NCBI RefSeq assembly: GCF_016599855.1
Contig: NZ_CP067041.1
Location: forward strand, 5,952,001-6,016,000
Reading direction: 5' to 3'
DNA length: 64,000 nucleotides
Source: Bradyrhizobium diazoefficiens
GTDB taxonomy: Bacteria > Pseudomonadota > Alphaproteobacteria > Rhizobiales > Xanthobacteraceae
Numbering within the stretch: the first letter of the stretch is position 1; each line of letters begins with the position of its first letter. The notes under the pieces are model-generated. The model saw only the letters and a list, made by a program, of their open reading frames with translations. It was not told the origin of the DNA and ran no database searches. A program made the translations under genes and the position numbers. Of this stretch, positions 35,088 through 45,153 are shown in pieces.

Positions 35088-36269
35088 TTAGCCGCGCAGG
35101 GCTTCCGCGAGCGGACGCGCGGTAGCAGCGCCAAGCTTCGCGGCGGCGCTCTGGATGAAGCCGCCGCCGAGCACGCGGGCCTGGCCGCTAGGCGCGTCGT
35201 AGAACACGCAGGCCTGGCCCGGCGAGACGCCCTCTTCGCCGGCGACGAGCTCGACCTCGTAATGGCCGTCGGCGCCGCGGAGCCACGCGGGCTGGGGGCT
35301 GCGGGTCGAGCGGACGCGGACGAACAGTTCGAGGCCATCGCCGATGGCGCGGTCGATGTCGCCGCCGCCGATCCAGTTGACGTCGCGCAAAGTGATGCGG
35401 TGCATCTTCAGCGCCTCGCGCGGGCCGACCACGACGCGGCGGTTGGCGGCCTCCAGCCGCAGCACGAACAGCGGCGCGGCGGCCGCGATGCCGAGGCCGC
35501 GGCGCTGGCCGATGGTGAAATTGGCAATGCCGTTGTGGCGGCCGAGCACGCGGCCGTCGAGATCGACGATGTCGCCGCTTTCCATTGCGTTCGGACGCAG
35601 CCGGGTGATGATGTCGGTGTAGCGCCCGGTCGGCACGAAGCAGATGTCCTGGCTGTCGTGCTTGTCGGCAACCGCAAGACCGAAGCGGCGCGCGAGCTCG
35701 CGCGTCTCGGGCTTGGTCATGTCGCCGAGCGGGAAGCGCAGGAAATCGAGCTGTTCCTGCGTGGTCGCGAACAGGAAATAGCTCTGGTCGCGATCGGCAT
35801 CGGCGGCGCAGACCAGCGCGCGCGAGCCGTCGTCCTGGCGGCGCGAGGCGACGTAATGGCCGGTGGCGAGTGCCTCCGCGCCAAGCTCACGCGCGGTCTT
35901 CAGGAGGTCGCGGAATTTGACGCTGCGGTTGCACTCGATGCAGGGCACCGGCGTCTCGCCGAGCGCATAAGAGTCGGCGAAATTGTCGATGACGGACTCG
36001 CGAAAGCGGTCCTCGTAGTCGAGCACGTAATGGGGAATGCCGAGCTTGGCCGCGACGTCGCGGGCATCGTGGATGTCCTGGCCGGCGCAGCAGGCGCCCT
36101 TGCGGTGGGTCGCCGCGCCATGGTCGTAGAGCTGCAGCGTGATGCCGACGACATCGTAGCCTTCCGCCTTCAACAGCGCAGCCGTCGTTGAGGAATCGAC
36201 GCCGCCCGACATGGCGACGACGACCCTGGTATCCTCAGGACGGCCTTGGAGATCCAGACTGTTGAGCAT
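35088..36269 (-). CDS. mnmA: tRNA-specific 2-thiouridylase MnmA
   Basis: A 393-residue protein from ATG 36269. The PP-loop is [18 protein letters not shown]; the catalytic cysteines are in [13 protein letters not shown] and in [10 protein letters not shown] of the C-terminal domain, joined by QDICFVPTG and [11 protein letters not shown]. MnmA activates U34 of tRNA-Lys, -Glu and -Gln and thiolates it with sulfur from IscS/TusE. The frame is open to 36410, but the added residues are not family-like. It lies on its own between the methyltransferase and the flagellar genes. Confidence 0.95.
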   Translation of the reverse strand: MLNSLDLQGRPEDTRVVVAMSGGVDSSTTAALLKAEGYDVVGITLQLYDHGAATHRKGACCAGQDIHDARDVAAKLGIPHYVLDYEDRFRESVIDNFADSYALGETPVPCIECNRSVKFRDLLKTARELGAEALATGHYVASRRQDDGSRALVCAADADRDQSYFLFATTQEQLDFLRFPLGDMTKPETRELARRFGLAVADKHDSQDICFVPTGRYTDIITRLRPNAMESGDIVDLDGRVLGRHNGIANFTIGQRRGLGIAAAAPLFVLRLEAANRRVVVGPREALKMHRITLRDVNWIGGGDIDRAIGDGLELFVRVRSTRSPQPAWLRGADGHYEVELVAGEEGVSPGQACVFYDAPSGQARVLGGGFIQSAAAKLGAATARPLAEALRG

Positions 36270-36555
36270 GGCTTTGCGTTTGACGGCGGCGATCCGCGAT
36301 TGCTGGTGCTTGCGCCGGGGCATCAGTGGCCCCCAGGAACTAAGAGTTCCCGAAGGGCACGGCTGGCCCGGTCGAAAGCGGCTGAGAGCACCCTTTAATA
36401 TAGGCGGCATTCCGGTGAAGCAATCGCGCCCGCCGCACGGCTTAGGGCAATTCTTGCCGGGGCGGCAGAAATGGCGAGGGTGCAGGTAGGCCCGCGGGGG
36501 CTGTTCCGATTGATCAAAGGATTGATTTAACTATACAAAATGGCATTTCGAGAGA

Positions 36556-36572
36556 TTGGCCCGCTCCTTGCT
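36556..36572 (+). promoter_or_regulatory. Sigma-54 (-24/-12) promoter for fliK-flgD
   Basis: TTGGCCCGCTCCTTGCT has GG at 36558-36559 and GC at 36570-36571, separated by exactly ten bases, the fixed RpoN spacing. It is 39 bp before the fliK start. The sigma-54 activator FlbD is encoded 7 kb downstream, so late flagellar control by FlbD fits. Confidence 0.8.
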
Positions 36573-36610
36573 CACCTCCTGGTCCGAAGTTGTTTTCAAG
36601 GGGTTCGCCT

Positions 36611-38260
36611 GTGGTCGGTGTCACGTCAGACGTAGCGGCAAGCGCGCAGGTCTCCAGCGCGCAGCAAAAGCCTGCCCGGTCCCAGAGTACCCAGGACAGC
36701 ACGCCCAGCGACTCCTTCGGCGCGCTGGTCGACAGCAACACCCAGGCCATCAGCAACAGCGCCTCGTCCGCGAGCCAGGACGCCCCGCCGCGGCGGACCG
36801 GTTCGTCGTCCTCGTCGTCCTCTTCGTCGGACCGGAGCACGCGCGACGGCTCCTCGACCGACCCGTCCACGCAGAGCAAGGCAAGCGACAGCACGGATTC
36901 CTCGACGACGGCCGCGAGCGACACGCCGACGGATCCGAGCAAGACGACGGACAAAACCAAAGACCAGTCCGACGCCTCCCCCGCCAAGGCGGGCGACAAG
37001 TCGCAAGATTCCAAAGACAGCAAAGACGCCAAGGGCGGCAAAACCGACGGCCTCGCCGCCGCCGTGGATTCCGCGGCCGCCGCGCAGGCCGCCGCAACGC
37101 CGGCAGCGGCGCCCGATCCGACCGCCGTTCCCGTTGCCGCGCCTGTGGTGCCGGTCGACCCGGATGCGGCGGCCAACACAGCCGCCAACACCGCCTCGTC
37201 GCCACTGACCATTGCCGCGGCCGGCATCGCCGCCAGCGCCTCCATCGCAGCGCAGATCGCCGGCACCAAGCCAGACACGACCGGCAAGACCGCCAAGACG
37301 GGCGACGCCAAGCCCGGTGACGCCAAGACCACCGACACCAAAGTCGCGCTCGCCGACGCGACGACCGCGACCACCGACGCCCACGCAACCGGTGCAACAG
37401 CGAACGCCGCGCAGCTCACCGCGGTCGACCAGGGCACGCCCAAAACGTCATTCAAGGCCGCGGCGACCGCGCAAAGCCAGACCGACGTCTCCAATATCGG
37501 CCAGGACACCGGCAAGACCGCGCAGGCCGCCGCCACGGCGCAAAATCCCGCGGCAGCCACGACGACCAACGCCGCCGCGCATCCGCAAGCCGCAAAGCCG
37601 CAGGCCGATAGCGCGGCTGCCGATGCGAAGGTTGTGGCCATAGATCGCACCACGGATGCAACGCCGGCCGCGCCGGCCACGCACGCTCATGCCGACACGC
37701 CGGCCGTTGCTGCTGCAGCGACCGACACCAGCGCGCAAGCCGCCAACGCCGTGCAGGCACCGCTGACCAATACGATTTCGGCGGCCACCGCCTCCACTGC
37801 GACGCTCACCGCGACCGTCGCGAATGCAGCCGCGGTGCCGATCAGCGGCATCCCGGTCGAGATCGCGGCTGCAGCGCGCGCCGGAAAGACCCGCTTCGAC
37901 ATCAGCCTCGATCCCATTGACCTCGGCCGCATCGACGTCCGCATCAATGTCGACCGCGACGGCCAGGTCACCTCGCATCTCACCGTCGAGAAACCGGAGA
38001 CGCTGCAAATGCTGCGGCAGGACGCGCCGCAATTGCAGCGCGCACTCGACGATGCCGGCCTCAAGACCGGCAGCAACGGCCTCTCCTTCAGCCTGCGCGA
38101 CCAGAATTCGTCCGGGCAAAACTCCGGCCAGAACAACGACAATTCCGGCAATGCCCGCCGCCTGATCATCAGCGAAGACGATTCAGCCGCAGCAGTGCCG
38201 GTGAGCCGCAGCTACGGCCGCATGCTCGCATCGAGCAGCGGCGTCGATATCAGAGTGTGA
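36611..38260 (+). CDS. fliK: Flagellar hook-length control protein FliK
   Basis: A 549-residue protein with GTG 36611 as start (AAGGGG seven bases upstream); a TTG at 36590 is the alternative. Residues 1 to about 400 are a long low-complexity Ala/Thr/Asp/Ser/Lys-rich stretch, the ruler part. The C-terminal domain begins near residue 410: VEIAAAARAGKTRFDISLD, then PIDLGRIDVRINVDRDGQVT and ETLQMLRQDAPQLQRALDDA, the FliK/Flg_hook core that contacts FlhB to switch export from hook to filament. It is 13 bp upstream of flgD. Confidence 0.9.
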   Translation: MVGVTSDVAASAQVSSAQQKPARSQSTQDSTPSDSFGALVDSNTQAISNSASSASQDAPPRRTGSSSSSSSSSDRSTRDGSSTDPSTQSKASDSTDSSTTAASDTPTDPSKTTDKTKDQSDASPAKAGDKSQDSKDSKDAKGGKTDGLAAAVDSAAAAQAAATPAAAPDPTAVPVAAPVVPVDPDAAANTAANTASSPLTIAAAGIAASASIAAQIAGTKPDTTGKTAKTGDAKPGDAKTTDTKVALADATTATTDAHATGATANAAQLTAVDQGTPKTSFKAAATAQSQTDVSNIGQDTGKTAQAAATAQNPAAATTTNAAAHPQAAKPQADSAAADAKVVAIDRTTDATPAAPATHAHADTPAVAAAATDTSAQAANAVQAPLTNTISAATASTATLTATVANAAAVPISGIPVEIAAAARAGKTRFDISLDPIDLGRIDVRINVDRDGQVTSHLTVEKPETLQMLRQDAPQLQRALDDAGLKTGSNGLSFSLRDQNSSGQNSGQNNDNSGNARRLIISEDDSAAAVPVSRSYGRMLASSSGVDIRV

Positions 38261-38273
38261 GGAGTATTCGCTT

Positions 38274-38996
38274 ATGACCACCACGAATGCCGCCACCGCG
38301 CCTTCAGTCGTATCAGGCACGACACAGACGTCTTCATCATCGTCATCGTCTTCCTCGTCGACCTCGAGCCTCAGCTCGTCCACCGGCGCGACGCTCGCCG
38401 GCAATTTCCAGACCTTCCTGACGCTGCTGACGACGCAGCTGCAGAACCAGAACCCGCTCGATCCGCTCGACACCAACCAGTTCACCCAGCAGCTGGTGCA
38501 GTTCGCCGGCGTCGAGCAGCAGCTCAAGACCAACGACTCGCTATCGCAGCTCGTCACATTGCAGCAGACCACGCAGGCGACCCAGGCGCTCGGCTTCGTC
38601 GGCAAGACCGCCGTGGTCGACGGCACCACCGCGACCATGACGAGTTCGTCGGCGACCTGGCATCTCAACGTGCCGAGCGACGCGACGGTCGATATTTCGA
38701 TCGCCAATTCCAGCGGCCAGACCGTGTTCACCGGCAAATACACCGCCGGTGCAGCCAGCGACGTTCCCTTCACCTGGAATGGCCAGGGCAATGACGGCAC
38801 GCAATGGCCTGACGGCAAATACACGATCACGGCGACCGGAAAGGACGCCTCGGGCAACAATGTCGGCGTCGCCGCGCAGGTGCAGGGCACGGTGTCGTCC
38901 GTCGACCTGACCCAGTCGCCGCCGCTGCTCTCGATCGACGGCAGCAGCTACACGCTGAGCCAGGTGAAAAGCATCGTCGCGACCAGCAGCAATTGA
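38274..38996 (+). CDS. flgD: Flagellar hook assembly scaffold FlgD
   Basis: A 240-residue hook-cap protein, with AGGAG nine bases before the ATG. The N-terminal export and capping region is NFQTFLTLLTTQLQNQNPLD then DTNQFTQQLVQFAGVEQQLK, diagnostic of FlgD. The C-terminal half has the tudor/FnIII-like fold with PFTWNGQGNDGTQWPDGKYT. An insert of about 15 serines (residues 17-35) precedes the conserved part. It is cotranscribed with fliK from the sigma-54 promoter. Confidence 0.95.
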   Translation: MTTTNAATAPSVVSGTTQTSSSSSSSSSSTSSLSSSTGATLAGNFQTFLTLLTTQLQNQNPLDPLDTNQFTQQLVQFAGVEQQLKTNDSLSQLVTLQQTTQATQALGFVGKTAVVDGTTATMTSSSATWHLNVPSDATVDISIANSSGQTVFTGKYTAGAASDVPFTWNGQGNDGTQWPDGKYTITATGKDASGNNVGVAAQVQGTVSSVDLTQSPPLLSIDGSSYTLSQVKSIVATSSN

Positions 38997-39024
38997 GATG
39001 GGCCGCACAGGCACACTACATACT

Positions 39025-39175
39025 CGGTGTCATCCCGGCGAAGGCCGGGATCCATACCGCGTGATCTATCGATAAGACGCAGGTAGCAGTACCGCGGAAG
39101 ACTTTTAAACTGCGGGTCGTCGCCGAACCACTCCCTGTGGTTATGGGTCCCGACCTTCGCCAAGACGACGGTTGA
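39025..39175. repeat. Imperfect long inverted repeat in the flgD-sciP gap
   Basis: The left arm GGCGAAGGCCGGGATCCATA and the right arm, complemented, GGCGAAGGTCGGGACCCATA differ at two positions over 20 bases and are separated by about 100 bp. It is a dispersed palindromic module or a terminator-like structure after flgD. The rest of the 395-bp gap holds AGTAAA-N3-TTTACT at 39210-39224 and the CtrA-like box. Confidence 0.65.
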
Positions 39176-39320
39176 GAGCGTGAAGCGTCGCGCTCAGGCC
39201 CCGTCCATTAGTAAAGTATTTACTCTTCACTCCGCTCGGCCCGCTGAAATTGTGTTTTGAGCCCGCCGGGCCAGTGTCGTTCCAGCCAGTTTCAACGAGA
39301 ATTGTATTGAAGCCTTAGGC

Positions 39321-39335
39321 TTAGCGGATTTTTAA
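39321..39335 (+). promoter_or_regulatory. CtrA-like box upstream of sciP
   Basis: TTAG-N7-TTAA differs by one base from the CtrA consensus TTAA-N7-TTAA and lies 58 bp before the sciP ATG. In Caulobacter sciP is itself CtrA-activated. Predicted by pattern only. Confidence 0.45.
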
Positions 39336-39392
39336 GCCGCCGCGCGTAGGGTCATGGCGTGAGTTCAGTGGTTGAGAGTTTGTGAGTACGCC

Positions 39393-39668
39393 ATGACAGA
39401 ACCCCATCGCCCGAGGGTAAAATACGTCATCGGGCCGGACGGCAGTCCGCTGACGATTGCAGATCTGCCAGCACCCGGCACCAAACGCTGGGTCATCCGC
39501 CGCAAGGCCGAAGTCGTCGCTGCCGTTCGCGGCGGACTTCTCTCGCTCGAGGAGGCCTGCAGCCGTTATACCCTGACGGTCGACGAATTCCTCTCCTGGC
39601 AGTTTTCCATCGACCAGCACGGTCTGGCGGGCCTTCGCACCACCCGCATCCAGCAATATCGCCAGTAA
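39393..39668 (+). CDS. sciP: CtrA inhibitor SciP (DUF1153)
   Basis: A 91-residue helix-turn-helix protein almost fully conserved in alphaproteobacteria: RPRVKYVIGPDGSPLTIADL, TKRWVIRRKAEVVAAVRGGL, then LEEACSRYTLTVDEFLSWQ and GLRTTRIQQYRQ. In Caulobacter SciP blocks RNA polymerase recruitment at CtrA-activated promoters late in the cell cycle. The start 39393 is fixed by the conserved N-terminus. Its place between fliK-flgD and the fliF operon puts the inhibitor beside the genes it should control. Confidence 0.95.
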   Translation: MTEPHRPRVKYVIGPDGSPLTIADLPAPGTKRWVIRRKAEVVAAVRGGLLSLEEACSRYTLTVDEFLSWQFSIDQHGLAGLRTTRIQQYRQ

Positions 39669-39696
39669 GCAATCCGGAAATCTGCTGCTTTTGACG

Positions 39697-39730
39697 AAAA
39701 TCGGCCTCGCCCTGCGAGGCCGATTTTTTT
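39697..39730 (+). terminator. Strong intrinsic terminator after sciP
   Basis: ATCGGCCTCG pairs perfectly with CGAGGCCGAT around CCCTG, extended by AAA/TTT, and is followed by TTTTTTT. It separates sciP from the fliF operon. Confidence 0.93.
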
Positions 39731-39765
39731 CATGTTTCGATTTGGCGCCACTTTTGTCCCAGCTC

Positions 39766-39779
39766 TTAACCTTCGTTAA
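39766..39779 (+). promoter_or_regulatory. CtrA-like box upstream of the fliF operon
   Basis: TTAACCTTCGTTAA has two TTAA half-sites, each followed by C, with a spacer of six rather than the canonical seven bases. It lies 82 bp before the fliF start. CtrA activates fliF in Caulobacter from a corresponding position. A CcrM-type GAATC is at 39840. Confidence 0.5.
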
Positions 39780-39860
39780 CCATATCGAAACCATCACCTA
39801 GGCAATAATTGCCCAGTCGGCCTTTCCAGTGAAAGCAGCCGAATCTGTCGGGGCGGTTGC

Positions 39861-41471
39861 TTGCAAGGTCTTGCGGACTTTTTGAAGGGTATCGGCGCCG
39901 CCCGGTTCGGGGCGATGATCGCGGTCACCGCCGCGCTCATCGGCTTCTTTGCCTTTGTCATCATGCGGGTCACCACGCCGCAGATGACGACGCTGTTCAC
40001 CGACCTCTCGATCGAGGATTCCTCGGGCATTATCAAGGACCTGGAACGCCAGGGCATCCAGTACGAGCTGCGCAACGAGGGCACCGTCATCATGGTGCCG
40101 AAGGACAAGGTCACTCGCCTGCGGATGAAGCTCGCCGAGGGCGGCCTGCCCAAGGGCGGCGGCGTCGGCTATGAAGTCTTCGACAAATCGGACGCGCTCG
40201 GCACCACCTCTTTCGTCCAGAATATCAATCATTTGCGCGCGCTGGAGGGCGAGCTCGCCCGCACCATCCGGGCCATCGACCGGATCCAGGCCGCCCGCGT
40301 CCACCTCGTGCTGCCCGAGCGCCCGCTGTTCGCGCGCGAGGCGCCGGAGCCATCGGCCTCGATCGTGGTGCGGGTCCGCGGCTCGCTCGAAGCCCAGCAG
40401 ATTCGCGCCATCCGCCATCTCGTCGCCTCCGCCGTCAACGGCCTGAAGCCGCAGCGGGTCTCGATCGTTGACGAGGCCGGCCAGCTGCTCGCCGACGGTG
40501 CTGCCGCCGATCCGGAGCAGGCGGTCGGCGACGAGCGCCGCACTGCCTTCGAAAAGCGGATGCGCAAGCAGGTCGAGGACATCGTCTCCTCAGTGGTCGG
40601 CTCGGGCCGCGCCCGCGTCCAGCTCTCCGCCGATTTCGACTTCAACAAGATCACCCAGACCTCGGACAAGTTCGATCCCGAAGGCCGCGTGCTGCGCTCG
40701 ACCCAGACCCGGGAAGAGAGCAGCCTCACCGCCGACAATAACGGCCAGGTCACCGTCAACAACGAGCTGCCGGGCAACCAGCAGAACAGCGGCGTGGCCG
40801 CGAAGGACCAGAGCAAGAAGACCGAAGAGACCAACAACTACGAGATCTCCCGCACCACCAAGACCGAGGTGACCGAGGCCGGCCGGGTCAACCGCATCTC
40901 GGTCGCGGTGCTGGTCGACGGCATCTACACCAAGAACGAGAAGGGCGAGCTCGCCTACACCGACCGCACCAAGGAGCAGCTCGATCGCATCGCCACGCTG
41001 GTGCGCTCGGCGATCGGCTTCGACCAGAAGCGCGGCGATCAGGTCGAGGTCGTCAATCTGCGCTTCGCCGACGCCCCCTCCACCACTCCGATCGCGGAGC
41101 CGTCCGGCTTCCTCGGCATGCTGCAGTTCACCAAGGACGACATCATGTACTTCTTCGAGCTCGGCGTGATGATGCTGCTCGGCCTGGTCGTGATGTTCAT
41201 GGTGATCCGCCCGCTGGTGAAACGCATCCTCGCCTCCGACGAAGTCGCCGCCGCCATCTCCGGCGTGCTCTCCGGCCCCGCGGCGTCCGAAGAGGCCGCG
41301 CCGGCCGGTCAACCGCTGCTGCCGAGCGGCACCGCGAGCGCCATCGACGTCGCCACCGTCCAGGGCCAGGTCCACGCCCAGTCCGTTCATCGCGTCGGCG
41401 AGCTCGCCGAGCGCAACCCCAACGAAACCGTCGCCATCATCCGCCAATGGCTGACCGAACCCGCGAAATGA
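39861..41471 (+). CDS. fliF: Flagellar MS-ring protein FliF
   Basis: A 536-residue inner-membrane ring protein starting at TTG 39861. Transmembrane segment 1 (FGAMIAVTAALIGFFAFVIM) is followed by the YscJ/FliF domain with LRNEGTVIMVPKDKV and ARVHLVLPERPLF, then the large periplasmic ring-building region, a disordered stretch NNELPGNQQNSGVAAKDQ, and transmembrane segment 2 (MMLLGLVVMFMVIRPLVK). The C-terminal tail ERNPNETVAIIRQWL binds FliG. First gene of fliF-fliG-fliH-fliN-flbD. Confidence 0.96.
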   Translation: MQGLADFLKGIGAARFGAMIAVTAALIGFFAFVIMRVTTPQMTTLFTDLSIEDSSGIIKDLERQGIQYELRNEGTVIMVPKDKVTRLRMKLAEGGLPKGGGVGYEVFDKSDALGTTSFVQNINHLRALEGELARTIRAIDRIQAARVHLVLPERPLFAREAPEPSASIVVRVRGSLEAQQIRAIRHLVASAVNGLKPQRVSIVDEAGQLLADGAAADPEQAVGDERRTAFEKRMRKQVEDIVSSVVGSGRARVQLSADFDFNKITQTSDKFDPEGRVLRSTQTREESSLTADNNGQVTVNNELPGNQQNSGVAAKDQSKKTEETNNYEISRTTKTEVTEAGRVNRISVAVLVDGIYTKNEKGELAYTDRTKEQLDRIATLVRSAIGFDQKRGDQVEVVNLRFADAPSTTPIAEPSGFLGMLQFTKDDIMYFFELGVMMLLGLVVMFMVIRPLVKRILASDEVAAAISGVLSGPAASEEAAPAGQPLLPSGTASAIDVATVQGQVHAQSVHRVGELAERNPNETVAIIRQWLTEPAK

Positions 41472-41485
41472 TCAAGTGAATTGAC

Positions 41486-42583
41486 ATGGCCGCCAGCTTG
41501 CAAAACGCCAACTCGAACGACATCACCAGCGTGATCTCGACGCTCGGCCAGCGTGCCGGCACCCGTGCCAAGGAGGGCAAAGGTGCCGAGCAGCTGTCCG
41601 GCCCGCGCCGTGCCGCGATCCTGATGCTGGCGCTGGGCGAGCAGTATGGCGGCAAGATCTGGGGCCTGCTCGACGACGACGAGGTGCGCCAGCTCTCGCT
41701 GGAAATGTCGACGCTCGGCACCGTCGAGGTAGACACGGTCGAGGACATGCTGCTCGAATTCGTCTCGCGCATGTCGGCTTCGGGCGCGCTGATGGGTAAT
41801 TTCGACGCGACCGAACGGCTGCTCCAGCAGTATCTGCCGCCCGAGCGGGTCAACGGCATCATGGACGAGATCCGCGGCCCCGCCGGTCGCAACATGTGGG
41901 AGAAGCTCTCCAACGTGCAGGAAGAGGTCCTCGCCAACTACCTCAAGAACGAATATCCGCAGACCATCGCGGTGGTGCTGTCGAAGCTGAAGCCGGAACA
42001 TGCCGCGCGCGTGCTCGGCATCTTCCCCGAGGACCTCGCGCTCGACGTCGTCAACCGCATGCTGAAGATGGAGGCGGTGCAAAAGGAGGTGATCGAGAGC
42101 GTGGAGAAGACGCTGCGGACCGAATTCATGTCGAACCTGTCGCAGACCCGCCGCCGCGACGCCCACGAGGTGATGGCGGAAATCTTCAACAATTTCGACC
42201 GCCAGACCGAAACCCGCTTCATCACCTCGCTCGAAGAGGACAACCGGGAATCGGCCGAGCGCATCAAGGCGCTGATGTTCACCTTCGACGACCTCGTGAA
42301 GCTCGATTCCGGCTCGGCCCAGACCCTGATGCGCAACGTCGACAAGGACAAGCTCGGCGTGGCGCTGAAGAGCGCCAACGAGGACGTTCGCAACTTCTTC
42401 TTCGGCAACATGTCCTCGCGCGCGGCCAAGATGCTCCAGGACGACATGGCCGCGATGGGCCCGGTGCGCCTGCGCGACGTCGACGAGGCCCAGGCCCTGC
42501 TGGTCAACCTCGCCAAGGACCTCGCCGCCAAGGGCGAGATCATGCTGACCAAGAACCGCGCTGACGACGAGCTGGTGTATTGA
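41486..42583 (+). CDS. fliG: Flagellar motor switch protein FliG
   Basis: A 365-residue rotor protein. The N-terminal FliF-binding domain includes [20 protein letters not shown]; the middle domain has the EHPQT-equivalent [20 protein letters not shown]; the C-terminal torque domain contains the charged helix [20 protein letters not shown] and [18 protein letters not shown]. It interacts with stator MotA and with FliM/FliN. It begins 14 bp after fliF and its stop overlaps the fliH start. Confidence 0.96.
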   Translation: MAASLQNANSNDITSVISTLGQRAGTRAKEGKGAEQLSGPRRAAILMLALGEQYGGKIWGLLDDDEVRQLSLEMSTLGTVEVDTVEDMLLEFVSRMSASGALMGNFDATERLLQQYLPPERVNGIMDEIRGPAGRNMWEKLSNVQEEVLANYLKNEYPQTIAVVLSKLKPEHAARVLGIFPEDLALDVVNRMLKMEAVQKEVIESVEKTLRTEFMSNLSQTRRRDAHEVMAEIFNNFDRQTETRFITSLEEDNRESAERIKALMFTFDDLVKLDSGSAQTLMRNVDKDKLGVALKSANEDVRNFFFGNMSSRAAKMLQDDMAAMGPVRLRDVDEAQALLVNLAKDLAAKGEIMLTKNRADDELVY

Positions 42584-43203
42584 TGGGCGCTCCGGCCAAA
42601 TTCCTGTTCGATACCGACTTCGCCGCGCCCGACCGGTCGCGCGAGAAGGCCGCGAGCGCGGCCGAAATCGCGCAGAAGGTCGCGGAAGCCGAAGCGCGTG
42701 CCTATCAGGACGGCTTTGCCGCAGGCCAGCGCGAGGCCAAAGCGGAGAGCGACCGCCGCGTCGCGCTCGCCATGGAAGAAATCAACATCGCGATCCGCGG
42801 CATCGCCGCAGGGATCGGCAATATCGAGAGCAAGATGGAGACCGAGGCGGTCGACGTCGCGCTCGCCGTGGCGCGCAAGCTGTGCGCCGATCTGGTTGCG
42901 GCCGAGCCGCTCGGCGAGATCATGGCGCTGGTCAAGGACTGCTTCTCGCATCTGGTCGCGACGCCGCATCTCGTCGTCCGCATCAACGACGCGCTCTACG
43001 ACAGCGCGCGCGAGAAGATCGAGCGGCTCGCCAAGCAGAGCGGCTTCGAAGGACGGCTGGTGATCCTGGCCGAGCCCGAGATTGCCACCGGCGACTGCCG
43101 GATCGAATGGGCCGATGGCGGCGTCGTGCTGGAGCGCAGCGCCATCGCGGCCAAGATCGACGACATGGTCGGACGCTATATCGCGTCCCGCAGGGGGAAT
43201 TAA
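42583..43203 (+). CDS. fliH: Flagellar assembly protein FliH (FlbE-type)
   Basis: A 206-residue protein. ATG 42583 shares one base with the fliG stop (TGATG). A basic N-terminus KFLFDTDFAAPDRSREKA is followed by a helical stalk with AYQDGFAAGQREAKAESDRR and a C-terminal domain with VARKLCADLVAAEPL and CRIEWADGGVVLERS, the typical FliH/V-ATPase-E-like end. It regulates the FliI export ATPase, which is not in this window. Its position corresponds to Caulobacter flbE. Confidence 0.88.
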   Translation: MGAPAKFLFDTDFAAPDRSREKAASAAEIAQKVAEAEARAYQDGFAAGQREAKAESDRRVALAMEEINIAIRGIAAGIGNIESKMETEAVDVALAVARKLCADLVAAEPLGEIMALVKDCFSHLVATPHLVVRINDALYDSAREKIERLAKQSGFEGRLVILAEPEIATGDCRIEWADGGVVLERSAIAAKIDDMVGRYIASRRGN

Positions 43204-43206
43204 GCC

Positions 43207-43557
43207 ATGAGCGACACTGACGGACAGGTCCCGCTGCCCGATCTCAACGGCCCGCTGCCGCCTGCTGGCACCGACGTCGGCTACAGCGAGGACGAATATG
43301 CCTCGCGCGTCGCCGCCGACCTCGAAGCCGTCTTCGACGTGCCGGTGCAGGTCTCGGCGGTGCTCGGCCGCTCCAAGATGGATGTCGGCGAGCTGTTGAA
43401 GCTCGGACCCGGCACCGTGCTCGAGCTCGACCGCCGCGTCGGCGAGGCCATCGACATCTACGTCAACAACAAGCTGGTCGCCCGCGGCGAGGTGGTGCTG
43501 GTCGAGGACAAGCTCGGCGTGACCATGACGGAAATCATCAAGACGGAACGCGGCTAG
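43207..43557 (+). CDS. fliN: Flagellar motor switch protein FliN
   Basis: A 116-residue C-ring protein. After an unstructured 35-residue N-terminus comes the SpoA domain: LEAVFDVPVQVSAVLGRSKM, GELLKLGPGTVLELDRRVGE and IDIYVNNKLVARGEVVLVED, which is nearly invariant in FliN. It starts 3 bp after fliH, so translation is coupled. Confidence 0.96.
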   Translation: MSDTDGQVPLPDLNGPLPPAGTDVGYSEDEYASRVAADLEAVFDVPVQVSAVLGRSKMDVGELLKLGPGTVLELDRRVGEAIDIYVNNKLVARGEVVLVEDKLGVTMTEIIKTERG

Positions 43558-43612
43558 CGCACGCCTAAGGGAATGACGCGCGGCAGCGCGAACAGACGGA
43601 CAGGAGACTGAC

Positions 43613-44998
<1,386 letters not shown>

Positions 44999-45026
44999 TT
45001 CCTCAAAGCATACAGGCTGACGAACG

Positions 45027-45058
45027 AATGCCCGGGCCCAGTCCCGGGCATTTTGTTT
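45027..45058 (+). terminator. Intrinsic terminator after flbD
   Basis: AATGCCCGGG pairs perfectly with CCCGGGCATT around CCCAGT and is followed by TTTTGTTT. It closes the fliF operon. Confidence 0.9.
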
Positions 45059-45153
45059 GCCCGCAGCACGCGACATGGCGGCACCGCATCCGGCGACTAG
45101 GTCGCGGCCACGCAACGCTCTATAAGCCAAGCCATATCCACGCGAGGAACCAC

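Noticed and set aside
36514..37680. 388-codon hydrophobic frame antisense to fliK
   Set aside because: The hydrophobic look comes from the complement of the Ala/Thr/Asp-rich FliK ruler; no start signal and no family.
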